A DNA stretch of 64,000 nt from Kroppenstedtia guangzhouensis (GCF_014637345.1 NZ_BMEX01000001.1:62001-126000), one strand, 5' to 3'. Shown: positions 49,145 to 59,419, numbered from the stretch's first letter. Made by a program: numbers and translations. The notes: generated from the letters alone by a model not told the origin.

Positions 49145-49265
49145 GCGTTGTGAAGAAGTCGTCACAGGAAGGGGTCGGTTTTTACATGGAGCGCTTTTGG
49201 CTCGTCAGAACTTTGGCGCCGGAATGTAACACCCAATCCCGCCCGACTCAGAATGCACGAAAACA
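49145..49265 (+). repeat. Dispersed hairpin element, copy C (before murE)
   Basis: TTACAT at 49182-49187 pairs with ATGTAA at 49224-49229, with partial pairing on below it. It shares CGTTGTGAA, AAGTCGTCACAG, ACATG, AGCG and TTTGG with copy A, and AACTTTGGCGCC and CCCAATCCCG with copy B. It lies between spoVD and murE and ends about 40 bases before the murE start. Confidence 0.65.
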
Positions 49266-49304
49266 CAATGCTCTGACGGGGTGAACCGGTGAGGAGGGTC
49301 TTTG

Positions 49305-50783
49305 TTGAACCTGAAGACGCTGATCGATTCACTCGCGGTTGCACAGATCACCGGAAATACTGATCTCGAAATCACAGGTATGGAAGTGGATTCCCGGCGA
49401 GTCCGGCCGGGTGACCTATTTATCGCTTTGAAAGGATTCACCGTGGACGGGCACCGCTTCATCCGCCAGGCGGTGGAAAAAGGAGCTCGGGCCGTTGTTT
49501 TGGAAGAGGAGATGAAGGTGGGAGTGCCCAGTATCTGTGTGCGCGACACCCGCAGGGCCATGGCTGTTCTGGCAGATGTTTTTTATGGTCACCCCACACA
49601 TGATCTGAACTTGATCGCGGTGACGGGAACCAACGGCAAGACCACCGTCACCCATCTGATCCGCAACATTCTCCTGGAATGCGGATATGAAACGGGTCTG
49701 ATCGGCACCATCAACATGCAGATCGGGAATGAGACTTATCCGGTGAAGAACACGACGCCGGATGCAATCGACTTGCAACGGGGATTCCGCAAGATGGTGG
49801 ATCATGGTTGCACTCATGCCGTCATCGAGGCTTCTTCCCACGCGTTGCATCTGGGGCGGACCCGGGGTTGTCAGTTTAAAACCGCTGTCTTCACCAATCT
49901 GACCCAGGATCATCTGGATTATCACGGCACGATGGATCACTACCGTGCCGCCAAAGGGATCCTCTTCGGTCAGCTGGGAAACGTCTATGCGGACAAGGCG
50001 GGGGATCAGTCACTGGCGGTATTGAACATCGATGATGAAGCGAGTGAGATGTATATGGAGTCCACCTCCGCTCAAGTGATTACATACGGAGTGGAACACC
50101 CGGCTGATGTCCGCGGGGAGAATATCCGCTTTTATTCCGGCGGAACTCGCTTCACGCTGAATACCTACCGGGGCAGCGTCGACATCGATATGAAGCTGAT
50201 GGGAAAATTCAGCGTCTATAATGCTTTGGCGGCAGCGGCGGTCGCTTTGGGGGAAGGAATTTCCCCGGAGAAGATCGGCGAAGTTCTGTCCCGGGTCAAG
50301 GGAGTTCCAGGCCGTTTGGAGGCGGTGGATGCCGGTCAGCCCTTTCCTGTGCTGGTCGATTACGCTCATACCCCGGACAGTCTGGAAAATGTGTTGACCA
50401 CGGTCCGTGGATTTACCAAGGGAAACATCATCTGCGTGGTGGGTTGCGGCGGGGACCGGGATCGGAGCAAACGGCCGCAAATGGCACGGATAGCCGCGGA
50501 AAACAGCAATCTTGTCCTCATCACCAGCGACAATCCCCGTACTGAGGATCCCCGTCGGATCATCGAAGACATGCTGGCCGGGGTGAAAGATTTTCCCGAA
50601 GACCGGATCCAAGTGACTCCGGATCGGGCGGAAGCGATCCGGTATGCCGTCCGGCACGCCCAAGCGGATGATGTGGTACTTATCGCCGGGAAAGGACACG
50701 AAACCTACCAGGAAATCAATGGAATCCGCCACGATTTTGATGATCGTAAAGTGGCGCGAACAGCCATCCTTGGCGAGGAATAG
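49305..50783 (+). CDS. murE: UDP-MurNAc-tripeptide synthetase MurE
   Basis: The 492-residue ligase has the P-loop TGTNGKTTVTHLI, the ASSHAL and NLTQDHLDYHGTMD blocks, and DNPR in TSDNPRTEDP. DNPR marks enzymes that add meso-diaminopimelate rather than lysine, so the wall is of the DAP type. TTG at 49305 has AGGAGGG six bases away; TTG at 49302 is too close. murF follows after 11 bases. Confidence 0.93.
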   Translation: MNLKTLIDSLAVAQITGNTDLEITGMEVDSRRVRPGDLFIALKGFTVDGHRFIRQAVEKGARAVVLEEEMKVGVPSICVRDTRRAMAVLADVFYGHPTHDLNLIAVTGTNGKTTVTHLIRNILLECGYETGLIGTINMQIGNETYPVKNTTPDAIDLQRGFRKMVDHGCTHAVIEASSHALHLGRTRGCQFKTAVFTNLTQDHLDYHGTMDHYRAAKGILFGQLGNVYADKAGDQSLAVLNIDDEASEMYMESTSAQVITYGVEHPADVRGENIRFYSGGTRFTLNTYRGSVDIDMKLMGKFSVYNALAAAAVALGEGISPEKIGEVLSRVKGVPGRLEAVDAGQPFPVLVDYAHTPDSLENVLTTVRGFTKGNIICVVGCGGDRDRSKRPQMARIAAENSNLVLITSDNPRTEDPRRIIEDMLAGVKDFPEDRIQVTPDRAEAIRYAVRHAQADDVVLIAGKGHETYQEINGIRHDFDDRKVARTAILGEE

Positions 50784-50794
50784 AGGTTAAGACC

Positions 50795-52186
50795 ATGCAG
50801 AAAACTCTGAGAGAGATCACAAACTGGACCCATGGAAAACTTGTTGGCGGCGTTTCCGACCCCCATCTGCTCGTAGATGGGGTGTCCACCGACACGCGAA
50901 CTTTGGAGCGAAATAATCTGTACGTTCCTTTGAAAGGGGAACGGTTTGATGGACACGCATTTTGGATGGATGCCGTCCGTGCCGGGGCTGCAGCCTCCCT
51001 CTGGAGCCGGGAGGTACCTCTCCCGAAGGATCCTCCCGTCCCATTGATCCAAGTGGAGGATACACTGATTGCCCTACAGGAACTGGCGGCGGAGTATCGC
51101 CGGGAGTTGAAAGTGAAGGTGGTGGGTATCACCGGAAGCAACGGAAAAACCACCACCAAGGATCTGACTGCGGCGATTCTGGCGACACGATATCGAGTTC
51201 ATCACACACAGGGGAACCTGAACAACCATATCGGACTCCCCCTTACACTGTTGTCCATGCCATCGGCTACGGAAGTGGCCGTGGTGGAAATGGGGATGAA
51301 CCACGCCGGAGAAATCGCCCGCTTGTCCAAAATCGCCGCCCCCGACCTGGCGCTGGTGACCAATATCGGGGAAGCGCATCTGGAATTTCTGGGAAGTCGG
51401 AGGGCGATTGCCGACGCTAAACTGGAAATTCGGGAAGGGATGCCTCCCACAGGAACTCTGATTATTAACGGAGATGAACCTCTCCTGAGGGAACGCCTCG
51501 CGGGTGAGAAACGCCCCGTGATCCGGATCGGTTTTGAGGAGTTCAATGATGATAGAATCCTGGATCTGGAAGTGAAGGGCAGGTCGGGGATTTCCTTTTC
51601 CTCCTCCACCACACACACCCGGTTTGAAATGGGGTTGATGGGTAAACACAATGCTTTGAATGCCCTGTTGGGCATTCATGCAGCCCGGTTGTTGGGATTG
51701 ACGGAAACAGAGATCCGGCAGGGGGTGAAAGGGGCCGAGGGCTCGGGAAGGCGTCTGGAAACCTCCATAGCCTCCAATGGTATGCTCCTGGTTGATGATT
51801 CTTACAATTCCAGCCCGACAGCAGTACGGGCTGCCATCGACTGGATCATCTCCCTGGAGGATTGCAGGGAGAAATGGGTATTACTGGGGGATATGTTGGA
51901 ATTGGGGGTCCAAGAGGAAACCCTTCATCGGGAAGTGGGCAGTTATGCCGTCCAACAGGGAATCTCCCGGGTGTTCACCCTGGGCGAGCGGGCCCGCTGG
52001 ATTTCCGAGGGTGCCCGTGCCGCCGATCCAGATCTGCCTGTGCTCCATTTCACTTCGGTTGAAGAAGCAATCAACACCCTCCGCCGGCAGGGAGGACCGG
52101 GGGTGGCGATGTTGGTGAAGGCATCTCTGATGGCCCGTCTGGACCGGGTTGTGCAGCAACTTACAAAAGGAGAGATCCAAGGATAA
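50795..52186 (+). CDS. murF: UDP-MurNAc-tripeptide--D-Ala-D-Ala ligase MurF
   Basis: The 463-residue ligase has DTRTLERNNLYVPLKGERFDGH, the P-loop [27 protein letters not shown] and VVEMGMNHAGEI, and VDDSYNSSPTAVRAA. It adds the D-Ala-D-Ala dipeptide to the precursor. In B. subtilis murF is outside the dcw cluster; here it sits between murE and mraY, the order seen in many bacteria. ATG follows GAGG. Confidence 0.93.
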   Translation: MQKTLREITNWTHGKLVGGVSDPHLLVDGVSTDTRTLERNNLYVPLKGERFDGHAFWMDAVRAGAAASLWSREVPLPKDPPVPLIQVEDTLIALQELAAEYRRELKVKVVGITGSNGKTTTKDLTAAILATRYRVHHTQGNLNNHIGLPLTLLSMPSATEVAVVEMGMNHAGEIARLSKIAAPDLALVTNIGEAHLEFLGSRRAIADAKLEIREGMPPTGTLIINGDEPLLRERLAGEKRPVIRIGFEEFNDDRILDLEVKGRSGISFSSSTTHTRFEMGLMGKHNALNALLGIHAARLLGLTETEIRQGVKGAEGSGRRLETSIASNGMLLVDDSYNSSPTAVRAAIDWIISLEDCREKWVLLGDMLELGVQEETLHREVGSYAVQQGISRVFTLGERARWISEGARAADPDLPVLHFTSVEEAINTLRRQGGPGVAMLVKASLMARLDRVVQQLTKGEIQG

Positions 52187-53188
52187 ATGGATATGAGGTT
52201 GATCCTGGTTCCCCTCGCCGTGGCTTTTGGCCTCGGTGTGTTGCTGGGACCTTTCGTCATTCCGATCCTGCGACGTTTGAAGTTTGGTCAGGCAATCCGG
52301 GAAGAGGGGCCCAAGGCCCACCTGAAAAAAGCGGGAACTCCCACAATGGGAGGAACCATTTTTCTGACCGTTCTGGTGTTGACGGCAATTCCGTTGAGCA
52401 ATGTATTCTTTTTTGAACGGCTCTCGGATTTATTCTTTCTTCTGTTTGCCACACTCGGTTATGGGATTTTGGGTTTTATGGATGATTACATCAAGGTCGT
52501 GATGAAGCGTAACCTGGGACTGACAGCACGACAGAAGCTTCTGGGCCAGCTCTTCATCGGTCTGGTTCTCTTCTGGGTCTTGTGGGAAGTACGGATCGTC
52601 CGGGGAGAAAACCCGGCGATCTCCAATATCGGAATTCCGGGGACGGATATCCATTTCCAGCTGAGCTGGCTGTATCTGCCCCTGTTGGTGATCATGATGA
52701 TTGCCGCATCCAATGCGGTCAATCTGACGGATGGTTTGGACGGCCTGGTGGCGGGAACCGCCGCGGTCGCCTATGGTGCCTATGCTGTCATCGGGATGGT
52801 CCAGAGCAACTATATGGTGGTCATCTTTTCCGCTTCGGTGGTGGGGGCTCTGTTGGGCTTCCTGGTCTTTAATGCCCACCCGGCCAAGGTGTTCATGGGA
52901 GACACGGGCTCCCTTGCATTGGGCGGGGGATTGGCGGCTCTGGCCGTCATCACCAAGACCGAACTTTTATTGCCGATCATCGGAGGTGTGTTTGTGATTG
53001 AGACGCTTTCGGTGATGCTCCAGGTCATCTCCTTCAAAATCAGGGGGAAACGGATCTTCCGCATGAGTCCCATTCATCATCACTTTGAACTGGTGGGTTG
53101 GTCCGAATGGAGGGTCGTCACCACCTTTTGGTTTGCTGGGTTCCTTTTTGCCGCCTTGGGCATTTACCTGGAGGTGTTCCTGAAGTGA
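52187..53188 (+). CDS. mraY: Phospho-MurNAc-pentapeptide translocase MraY
   Basis: The 333-residue membrane protein has ten hydrophobic segments and the family blocks [53 protein letters not shown] and [15 protein letters not shown]. It links the precursor to undecaprenyl phosphate (lipid I). ATG at 52187 is used; an ATG at 52193 has better spacing from AAGGA. It overlaps murD by four bases. Confidence 0.94.
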   Translation: MDMRLILVPLAVAFGLGVLLGPFVIPILRRLKFGQAIREEGPKAHLKKAGTPTMGGTIFLTVLVLTAIPLSNVFFFERLSDLFFLLFATLGYGILGFMDDYIKVVMKRNLGLTARQKLLGQLFIGLVLFWVLWEVRIVRGENPAISNIGIPGTDIHFQLSWLYLPLLVIMMIAASNAVNLTDGLDGLVAGTAAVAYGAYAVIGMVQSNYMVVIFSASVVGALLGFLVFNAHPAKVFMGDTGSLALGGGLAALAVITKTELLLPIIGGVFVIETLSVMLQVISFKIRGKRIFRMSPIHHHFELVGWSEWRVVTTFWFAGFLFAALGIYLEVFLK

Positions 53189-54552
53189 AGCCGTCTGACG
53201 AGGGATATGCAGGCAAGAAGATCCTGGTGCTGGGTCTGGCCCGCAGCGGAGTGGCCGTGGCCCGGCTTCTCCACCGTCTGGGGGCTGAGGTCACGGTGAA
53301 CGATCGCAAGCCCCGCAGGGAAGCACCGGAGGCGGAAGCGCTTGAGAAAGCGGGCATCCAAGTGGTGCTCGGCGGACACCCGGAAGATCTGATTCACCGG
53401 GAGTGGGATCTTCTGGTGAAAAACCCGGGAATCCCTTATCAGGTGCCATTGATACGGGAAGCGGAGACTTTGGGAATCCCTGTGGTCACTGAGGTGGAGA
53501 TCGCCTGGCAACTGACAGAAGCTCCAATGATCGGGATCACTGGCTCCAACGGAAAGACCACCACTACCTCCTTGGTGGGGCGCATGTTGGACAGAGGAAA
53601 AATTCCGGCCCGGGTGGCGGGCAATATCGGAATGGCTCTGTCCGAGGTGGCACCGGGCATGGGCGAGGAGGAGTGGTTGGTCTCCGAGCTGAGCAGCTTT
53701 CAGCTGAAAGGGACGCTACAATTCCGGCCGCGGATCGGGGCATTGCTCAATCTTTTCCCCGCCCATCTCGATTATCACGGCTCCATGAAAGATTACCTGG
53801 ACTCGAAGAAAAAGCTGTTTGTCAACCAACAACCGGGAGATATCGCCCTTTTGAACAAGGATTCCGGTGTGTGTCGCGAGCTGGCCAGAGAGATGAAAGG
53901 GGAAGTCTGGTGGTTCAGCCGTCAGGAAGAAGTGGAGCGGGGAGTGATGGTGAAGGAGGGGTGGGTGACGGCTCGCCTGCCCGTTGGGGAGGAATTCCCA
54001 CTGTTACCCGCCTCCCAAGTCCGGTTGCCAGGGGTTCACATGGAGAACGCCCTGGCGGCATCCGCCATCTCTCTGGCGGCGGGTTGTCCGGCGGATGCCC
54101 TCCGGGAGGAATTGCGCAGCTTTACCGGGGTGGAGCACCGGTTGGAATTTGTGGCTACTATCGACGGTGTTCAATATTACAATGATTCAAAGGCGACCAA
54201 CGGGAAAGCAGCCACCTCGGCGATGGAATCCTTTACAGAACCCATCATTCTGATCGCCGGCGGATTAGACCGTGGGGTTGATTTTCGTGAGTTGGTTCCG
54301 GTGTTTCAAAAACGCCTCAAAGGGATTGTCACCTATGGAGAAGCGGGGGATGTTCTGTTGAAACGGGCGAAGGAAGCAGGGGTTCCCTTGAGGGAAAGAG
54401 CGGAGGAAATCACCGAAGCGGTGGCCCGGGCCTCCCGCCTCGCCGCCGCTGGAGATGTGGTTCTTCTGTCCCCGGCCTGTGCCAGCTGGGATCTGTACAC
54501 CTCATTTGAAGAACGGGGGAGCATGTTTAAACAAGCCGTGCATAATCTTTAA
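53185..54552 (+). CDS. murD: UDP-MurNAc-L-Ala--D-Glu ligase MurD
   Basis: The 455-residue ligase has the Rossmann start [51 protein letters not shown] and [12 protein letters not shown]. It adds D-glutamate in the cytoplasm. GTG at 53185 overlaps the mraY stop and follows GGAGGTG. Confidence 0.94.
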   Translation: MKPSDEGYAGKKILVLGLARSGVAVARLLHRLGAEVTVNDRKPRREAPEAEALEKAGIQVVLGGHPEDLIHREWDLLVKNPGIPYQVPLIREAETLGIPVVTEVEIAWQLTEAPMIGITGSNGKTTTTSLVGRMLDRGKIPARVAGNIGMALSEVAPGMGEEEWLVSELSSFQLKGTLQFRPRIGALLNLFPAHLDYHGSMKDYLDSKKKLFVNQQPGDIALLNKDSGVCRELAREMKGEVWWFSRQEEVERGVMVKEGWVTARLPVGEEFPLLPASQVRLPGVHMENALAASAISLAAGCPADALREELRSFTGVEHRLEFVATIDGVQYYNDSKATNGKAATSAMESFTEPIILIAGGLDRGVDFRELVPVFQKRLKGIVTYGEAGDVLLKRAKEAGVPLRERAEEITEAVARASRLAAAGDVVLLSPACASWDLYTSFEERGSMFKQAVHNL

Positions 54553-54593
54553 ACAGGGCTTGCCCCAAACTCTTCACCGAGGTGAAAACGTCC

Positions 54594-55691
54594 ATGGTCA
54601 AACCGCGGAGCGCACCGGATATGGTGATTATCATCATCATCCTGCTGTTATTGACGATCGGCGTCATCATGGTGTACAGTGCCAGTGCCGCTTATTCTCA
54701 CCACAAGTTTGGTGACAGTTTCTTTTATGCGAAGCGCCAGATGTTGTTTGCCGCTTTGGGCGTTTTTTTGATGTGGGTTGTATCCAGGATGGATCCTGCG
54801 CTGTTTTACCGCTGGGCCAAACCGGGTCTGATCATATGTTTTTTTCTGTTGGTGCTGGTTCTCATCCCTGGCGTTGGCATGGTTCGTGGAGGTGCCCGCA
54901 GTTGGTTGGGGATCGGAGCCTTCAGCATTCAACCCTCGGAGTTTACGAAGTTGGCCGTCATCCTGTTTTTGGCTCGTTATCTGTCGGATCATGCCCGCCA
55001 AACCGTCACCTTCACCCGGGGAATGTTGTATCCACTGATCTACTCCGGGGCGGCTTTTGCCCTGATCATGTTGCAACCGGATCTGGGGACGGGGACGGTT
55101 CTGATGGGAACGGCTGCGGTATTGATCTATACGGCGGGAGCGAGGATGAAGTATCTTTTCAGCCTTTGTATGGCGGGAGCAGTCGGCTTTGCCGGTCTGG
55201 TGTTGGCGGCACCGTACCGGATCAAGCGAATCACTGCCTTTCTCGATCCCTGGGAGGATCCCCTGGGGGCAGGTTATCAGGTGATCCAGTCCCTGTTTGC
55301 CATCGGTCCGGGTGGTTTGATGGGATTGGGTTTTGGACTGAGTCGGCAGAAACATTTGTATCTGCCTGAACCGCACACGGACTTCATCTTTTCCATCCTT
55401 GCGGAAGAATTGGGCTTTCTCGGTGCCGGAACCGTTATCGTCCTTTTTGCTCTGCTGGTGTGGAGAGGGCTCAGGGTGGCGATTATGGCCCCGGATCAGT
55501 TTCACAGTTTGATTGCTGCCGGGGTGACGGGGATGATCGTGATTCAGGCTGTGATCAATATCGGAGTGGTGACGGGGGCGTTCCCGGTGACCGGAATCAC
55601 CCTCCCGTTTTTGAGTTATGGCGGTTCTTCTCTCACCTTGACCCTGGCGGCGGTGGGGATTCTCTTAAACTTATCCCGCTACACCGATTGA
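54594..55691 (+). CDS. spoVE: SEDS-family glycosyltransferase SpoVE/FtsW
   Basis: The 365-residue protein has ten membrane segments and SEDS signatures: VRGGARSWLGIGAFSIQPSE, LQPDLGTG, PHTDFIFSILAEELGFLG and GITLPFLSYGGSS. SEDS proteins polymerise glycan strands. Position after murD and the presence of spoVD favour SpoVE, the cortex enzyme; a vegetative FtsW role cannot be excluded. ATG at 54594 has GAGGTG nine bases upstream. Confidence 0.88.
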   Translation: MVKPRSAPDMVIIIIILLLLTIGVIMVYSASAAYSHHKFGDSFFYAKRQMLFAALGVFLMWVVSRMDPALFYRWAKPGLIICFFLLVLVLIPGVGMVRGGARSWLGIGAFSIQPSEFTKLAVILFLARYLSDHARQTVTFTRGMLYPLIYSGAAFALIMLQPDLGTGTVLMGTAAVLIYTAGARMKYLFSLCMAGAVGFAGLVLAAPYRIKRITAFLDPWEDPLGAGYQVIQSLFAIGPGGLMGLGFGLSRQKHLYLPEPHTDFIFSILAEELGFLGAGTVIVLFALLVWRGLRVAIMAPDQFHSLIAAGVTGMIVIQAVINIGVVTGAFPVTGITLPFLSYGGSSLTLTLAAVGILLNLSRYTD

Positions 55692-55899
55692 GAACCCACA
55701 CCAAGTGTGCTGATCAGCTGTATTTTTGGGGGGTAGATCGTGTATCCCACGTGACCGTTGCACCCGTAGCCGGTCTCGTTACGACACGACTCCCTTACTA
55801 ACGCCTATTTTCTGATTCATCGACAGTCCTGGCGCCACATACTGAAGGGTTGTCGGGGCTTACCGGCTTGCACAAATCCGGATGTAATCCACTTTTCAA
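55692..55899 (+). other. Intergenic region between spoVE and murG
   Basis: No gene or clear promoter is visible in these 208 bases. Together with the element at 55900-55980 it makes the largest gap between the mur genes apart from that before murE. Confidence 0.35.
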
Positions 55900-55980
55900 G
55901 AGCCTCATCCCGGGAGATGAGGCTCCATGGATGGTGGAACCCCATTCGGACCGACTCGAAAAAAGCAATCAAGGGAAACG
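55900..55980 (+). repeat. Hairpin and partial dispersed element, copy E (before murG)
   Basis: GAGCCTCATC at 55900-55909 pairs perfectly with GATGAGGCTC at 55916-55925. No T run follows. The sequence after it (GGAACCCCATTCGGACC then GACTCGAAAA) resembles the 3' half of copies A-C, but the GTTTCACAT arm is missing. It ends about ten bases before the murG start. Confidence 0.4.
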
Positions 55981-55989
55981 GGTGATATC

Positions 55990-57105
55990 ATGAACAGACT
56001 CATGCTCTCCGGAGGAGGAACCGGTGGACATATATATCCCGCCCTGTCGATTGCCAAGGCTTTTCGCCTTCGCAATCCGGGAGCGGAGATTGCATATATC
56101 GGAACCCAAAACGGACTGGAAGCCAAGATTGTCCCCAAAGAGGAAGGCATCCGCTTCTTTCATGTGGAAATCCAGGGGTTTCGCCGGAAGATTTCTTTGG
56201 ACAACCTTCAGACTCTGGCCAAATTTGTCCGTGCTGTCCGCGATTCCAAGCAGTATATCCGTCAATTCCAACCGGAGGCGGTCGTGGGCACCGGCGGGTA
56301 TGTGAGCGGTCCGGCCCTTTACGCGGCCGCCCAGCTGGGAATCCCGACATTGATCGTGGAACCCGATGTATTGCCGGGGCTGACCACCCGGTTTCTCTCC
56401 CGCTATGTGGATGTAGTGGCGATCAGCTTGAGCGGATCGGAGAAACATCTGACCAAGGCGAAACGTGTTCTGCACACTGGAAACCCCCGGGGAACGGAAG
56501 TGACCCACGCCCAGGCGGAAAAGGGAAAAGAATCCCTCGGCATCGCGGGAGAGGACAAGCCTCTGGTGCTCATCTTCGGCGGAAGCCGGGGCGCCAAGCC
56601 GATCAATGATGCTGTCAATGAGATGGTGCCCTGGATCCGTGAAGCCAACCACCTCCATTTTGTCTATGTGACAGGCGAAGTGCATTATGAAGAGGTTGCT
56701 GCTAAGATAGAGAGCGACGGGGAGATTCCCAATCTGACCATCCGGCCATTTCTCTACAATATGCCCGATGTGCTGGCGGCGACTTCCCTGGTGGTCGGAC
56801 GGGCGGGGGCTTCCACTTTGGCGGAACTGACGGCACTTGGAATCCCGTCGATCCTGATTCCGTCACCTTACGTCACCAACAACCACCAGGAAGCCAACGC
56901 CCGCTGGTTGGAAGGACAGGGGGCCGGTCGTATGATCTTGGAACGAGAGTTAACCGGAGAGAAGTTGTGGAGCACTATTTGTGAGGTTGTGGAAGATTCC
57001 GGGTGTCGTCAGCAGATGAGTGAAGCGGCGCGCAAACTGGGTCGACCAGATGCAGCGGAGGTGATTGTCGATGAGCTGGAACAATTATCCCGCGGAAAAA
57101 GCTGA
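55990..57105 (+). CDS. murG: Lipid II synthase MurG (N-acetylglucosaminyltransferase)
   Basis: The 371-residue GT-B enzyme has LSGGGTGGHIYPALSIA, VVGTGGYVSGPALYAA, LIFGGSRGAKPIND and VVGRAGASTLAELTALG. It adds GlcNAc to lipid I on the inner face of the membrane. ATG at 55990 follows GGGTGAT; the frame continues upstream into the repeat region without features. Confidence 0.93.
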   Translation: MNRLMLSGGGTGGHIYPALSIAKAFRLRNPGAEIAYIGTQNGLEAKIVPKEEGIRFFHVEIQGFRRKISLDNLQTLAKFVRAVRDSKQYIRQFQPEAVVGTGGYVSGPALYAAAQLGIPTLIVEPDVLPGLTTRFLSRYVDVVAISLSGSEKHLTKAKRVLHTGNPRGTEVTHAQAEKGKESLGIAGEDKPLVLIFGGSRGAKPINDAVNEMVPWIREANHLHFVYVTGEVHYEEVAAKIESDGEIPNLTIRPFLYNMPDVLAATSLVVGRAGASTLAELTALGIPSILIPSPYVTNNHQEANARWLEGQGAGRMILERELTGEKLWSTICEVVEDSGCRQQMSEAARKLGRPDAAEVIVDELEQLSRGKS

Positions 57106-57135
57106 AACGATTCCAGGTGTATGCGGGCTTCCGTC

Positions 57136-57162
57136 ACACAAATGGTTCATAGGCATAGACTA
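57136..57162 (+). promoter_or_regulatory. Possible sporulation sigma-factor promoter before murB
   Basis: AC at 57136-57137, 16 bases, then CATAGACTA at 57154-57162 fits the SigK pattern (AC, 16-17, CATAnnnTA). The -10 is also close to the SigE CATACAnT pattern, but without a SigE -35 box. These consensus patterns are short, so chance is possible. Confidence 0.35.
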
Positions 57163-57222
57163 TCGTATATCACACCCGGAACTCACCTTTGAGGTGAATA
57201 TCGGCGAAAGGAGGACCCGCTT

Positions 57223-58131
57223 TTGGAAACGATCGCTCAGGAAATGAAGCAGGCCGATATCCGGGATGTACGCATCAACGAACCGCTGTCCCGCCATACG
57301 ACTTGGAAAGTCGGCGGTCCCGCCGATCTTTTGGTCTATCCCACGGACAAGGGTGAACTGGAGCGGGCCATGTCAGTGATCCGAAAACACGGCATTCCCT
57401 GGCGGGTGATCGGCAGGGGTTCAAACCTGTTGGTACGAGATGGGGGAATCCGTGGCGCGGTGGTCAAAATGGGAAACGGATTGGACCATTTGCAGGTGGA
57501 GGGAGACCGTGTCACCGCGGGAGGCGGGTATTCCTTTGTCAAATTGTCGGTTATGGTGGCCAGACACGGCTTGACCGGACTGGAATTTGCCGGCGGAATT
57601 CCCGGTACCGTCGGGGGTGCGGTGTTCATGAATGCCGGTGCCCACGGGTCCGAAGTCTGCGAAGTGCTGGAAAAAGCGGAAGTACTTCTGGAAAATGGAG
57701 AGTGGGCTGTATTTCATAATGAGGATCTACAATTCAGCTACCGCACTTCCATTCTGCAAAAGGAAAAGCGCGGGGTGGTGACAGAAGCCACATTCCAACT
57801 GAGAGAAGGGAACCGGGAGGAAGTAGCGGCGGTCATGGCCCGGTTCAAAGAGCGACGCAGACAGACCCAGCCCTTGCAAGATCGTTGTGCGGGAAGTGTT
57901 TTTCGGAATCCTCCGGGGGATCATTCCGGCCGCCTGATCGAAGCTGCAGGGCTGAAAGGGTACCGGATCGGCGATGCAGAAGTGTCCACCCGGCATGCCA
58001 ATTTCATCATCAATCGCGGAAACGCGACGGCAAACGATGTTCTCACCCTGATTAGGCACATCATCAGAACCATTGAGCAAGAGTACGGTGTCACTCTGGT
58101 ACCGGAAGTTCAGGTGGTGGGCGAGGGGTAG
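57223..58131 (+). CDS. murB: UDP-N-acetylmuramate dehydrogenase MurB
   Basis: The 302-residue flavoenzyme has RHTTWKVGGPADLLVYP, VIGRGSNLLVRDGGIRG, GIPGTVGGAVFMNAGAHG and CAGSVFRNPPGDHSGRLIE with the catalytic Ser. It reduces the enolpyruvyl group to make UDP-MurNAc. TTG at 57223 follows AAAGGAGGA. murA starts 15 bases later. Confidence 0.93.
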   Translation: METIAQEMKQADIRDVRINEPLSRHTTWKVGGPADLLVYPTDKGELERAMSVIRKHGIPWRVIGRGSNLLVRDGGIRGAVVKMGNGLDHLQVEGDRVTAGGGYSFVKLSVMVARHGLTGLEFAGGIPGTVGGAVFMNAGAHGSEVCEVLEKAEVLLENGEWAVFHNEDLQFSYRTSILQKEKRGVVTEATFQLREGNREEVAAVMARFKERRRQTQPLQDRCAGSVFRNPPGDHSGRLIEAAGLKGYRIGDAEVSTRHANFIINRGNATANDVLTLIRHIIRTIEQEYGVTLVPEVQVVGEG

Positions 58132-58145
58132 ACGGAGGTGGAACA

Positions 58146-59417
58146 TTGGAGCAGTTTGTCATAAAAGGAGGGAAACCTCTGTATGGCACCATACGGGTTC
58201 AAGGTGCCAAAAATTCAGCTCTGCCCATCCTGGCAGCGACACTGTTGGCCGGGGGATTCCATGAGATCCGGGATGTCCCCCGCCTCTCAGACATCGATGT
58301 GATGGATCGCATTTTGAGAGCACTCGGTGTTAAATCGCGTTGGGATGGAAACCATGTCAAGTTGGAGACATCCACTCTCAAAACGACACGGATTCCCGAA
58401 GCGTTGATGCAACAGATGCGCTCCTCCATCTTCTTGATGGGGCCGCTTCTCGCCCGCACAGGGGAAGTGATCGTCACCCGCCCCGGAGGGTGTGCAATCG
58501 GGGCCCGACCCATCGATCTTCATCTGAAAGGGTTGCGGCTGTTGGGAGCCGAGATCCAGGAAGATCAAGGCAACATCCGTTGCTCTGCGGGTAAGTTGAC
58601 AGGTGCGGATATCCACTTGGATCTCCCCAGTGTGGGAGCGACGGAAAACATCATGATGGCGGCGGTTTGTGCCGAGGGGGAAACCGTGATTCGAAACGCC
58701 GCCCGGGAACCGGAAATTGTCGACTTGCAACGTTTCCTGAACCGGATGGGAGCCGATGTTCACGGTGCGGGAACTGACAAGGTGGTGATCCGCGGTGTCA
58801 GACAGCTTCATCCGGTCTCATACGAAATCATTCCGGATCGCATTGTGGCCGGAACGTTGGCTGTCGCCTCCGTTGTCACCGGTGGAGAGATCCTGTTGAC
58901 CCATGTCATCCCGGCTCATATGCGATCCACCCTCCATTTGTTGGAGCGTGCAGGCGCTCAGTTGAAAAGTGAGGGGGATGCCTTGTGGATTCGGGGTGGT
59001 GCCCGGCTGAAGGCGGTAGGCGAGGTGGTGACGGAGCCTTATCCGGGATTTCCCACGGATATGCAGCCCCAGATCGTTGTCTTGTTATCCCTGACCCAAG
59101 GGAAGAGCAAATTGTCCGAGAAGATCTTTAACGGGCGCCTGAATCATGTCCATGAGCTGATTCGAATGGGGGCGGATCTCACCGCCCGTGACAACCAGGT
59201 GGAAATCCGGGGAGTGCCTTATCTGAGCGGAGCGGTCGTGGAAGCGACCGACCTTCGGGCAGGTGCTGCCTTGGTCACGGCAGGATTGGCCGCCCGGGGA
59301 ACCACCCATGTACATGGACTCAACCATATTGACCGGGGATATGAACGGCTGGATGCCACCCTTCAGCTTCTGGGCGGGCAGATTCAACGCTATCATGGAA
59401 AAGTGGCCTCTCTTTAA
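58146..59417 (+). CDS. murA: UDP-N-acetylglucosamine 1-carboxyvinyltransferase MurA
   Basis: The 423-residue enzyme has GAKNSALPILAATLLA at 20-35 and the catalytic cysteine C116 in RPGGCAIGARPIDLHLKG, the site attacked by fosfomycin. It starts peptidoglycan precursor synthesis. Its place between murB and divIB puts the first two committed steps side by side, unlike in B. subtilis. TTG at 58146 follows GGAGGTGG. Confidence 0.94.
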   Translation: MEQFVIKGGKPLYGTIRVQGAKNSALPILAATLLAGGFHEIRDVPRLSDIDVMDRILRALGVKSRWDGNHVKLETSTLKTTRIPEALMQQMRSSIFLMGPLLARTGEVIVTRPGGCAIGARPIDLHLKGLRLLGAEIQEDQGNIRCSAGKLTGADIHLDLPSVGATENIMMAAVCAEGETVIRNAAREPEIVDLQRFLNRMGADVHGAGTDKVVIRGVRQLHPVSYEIIPDRIVAGTLAVASVVTGGEILLTHVIPAHMRSTLHLLERAGAQLKSEGDALWIRGGARLKAVGEVVTEPYPGFPTDMQPQIVVLLSLTQGKSKLSEKIFNGRLNHVHELIRMGADLTARDNQVEIRGVPYLSGAVVEATDLRAGAALVTAGLAARGTTHVHGLNHIDRGYERLDATLQLLGGQIQRYHGKVASL

Positions 59418-59419
59418 TT

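Noticed and set aside
50890-50920. Element-like AACTTTGGAGCG inside murF
   Set aside because: It is coding sequence for the conserved DTRTLERN segment and lacks the flanking arms, so it is a chance match.
55920-55975. T-box leader before murG (GGTGGAACCCC looks like the T-box motif)
   Set aside because: The full GGGTGGNACCGCG box, the specifier stem and a terminator are missing, and murG is not an amino-acid gene.
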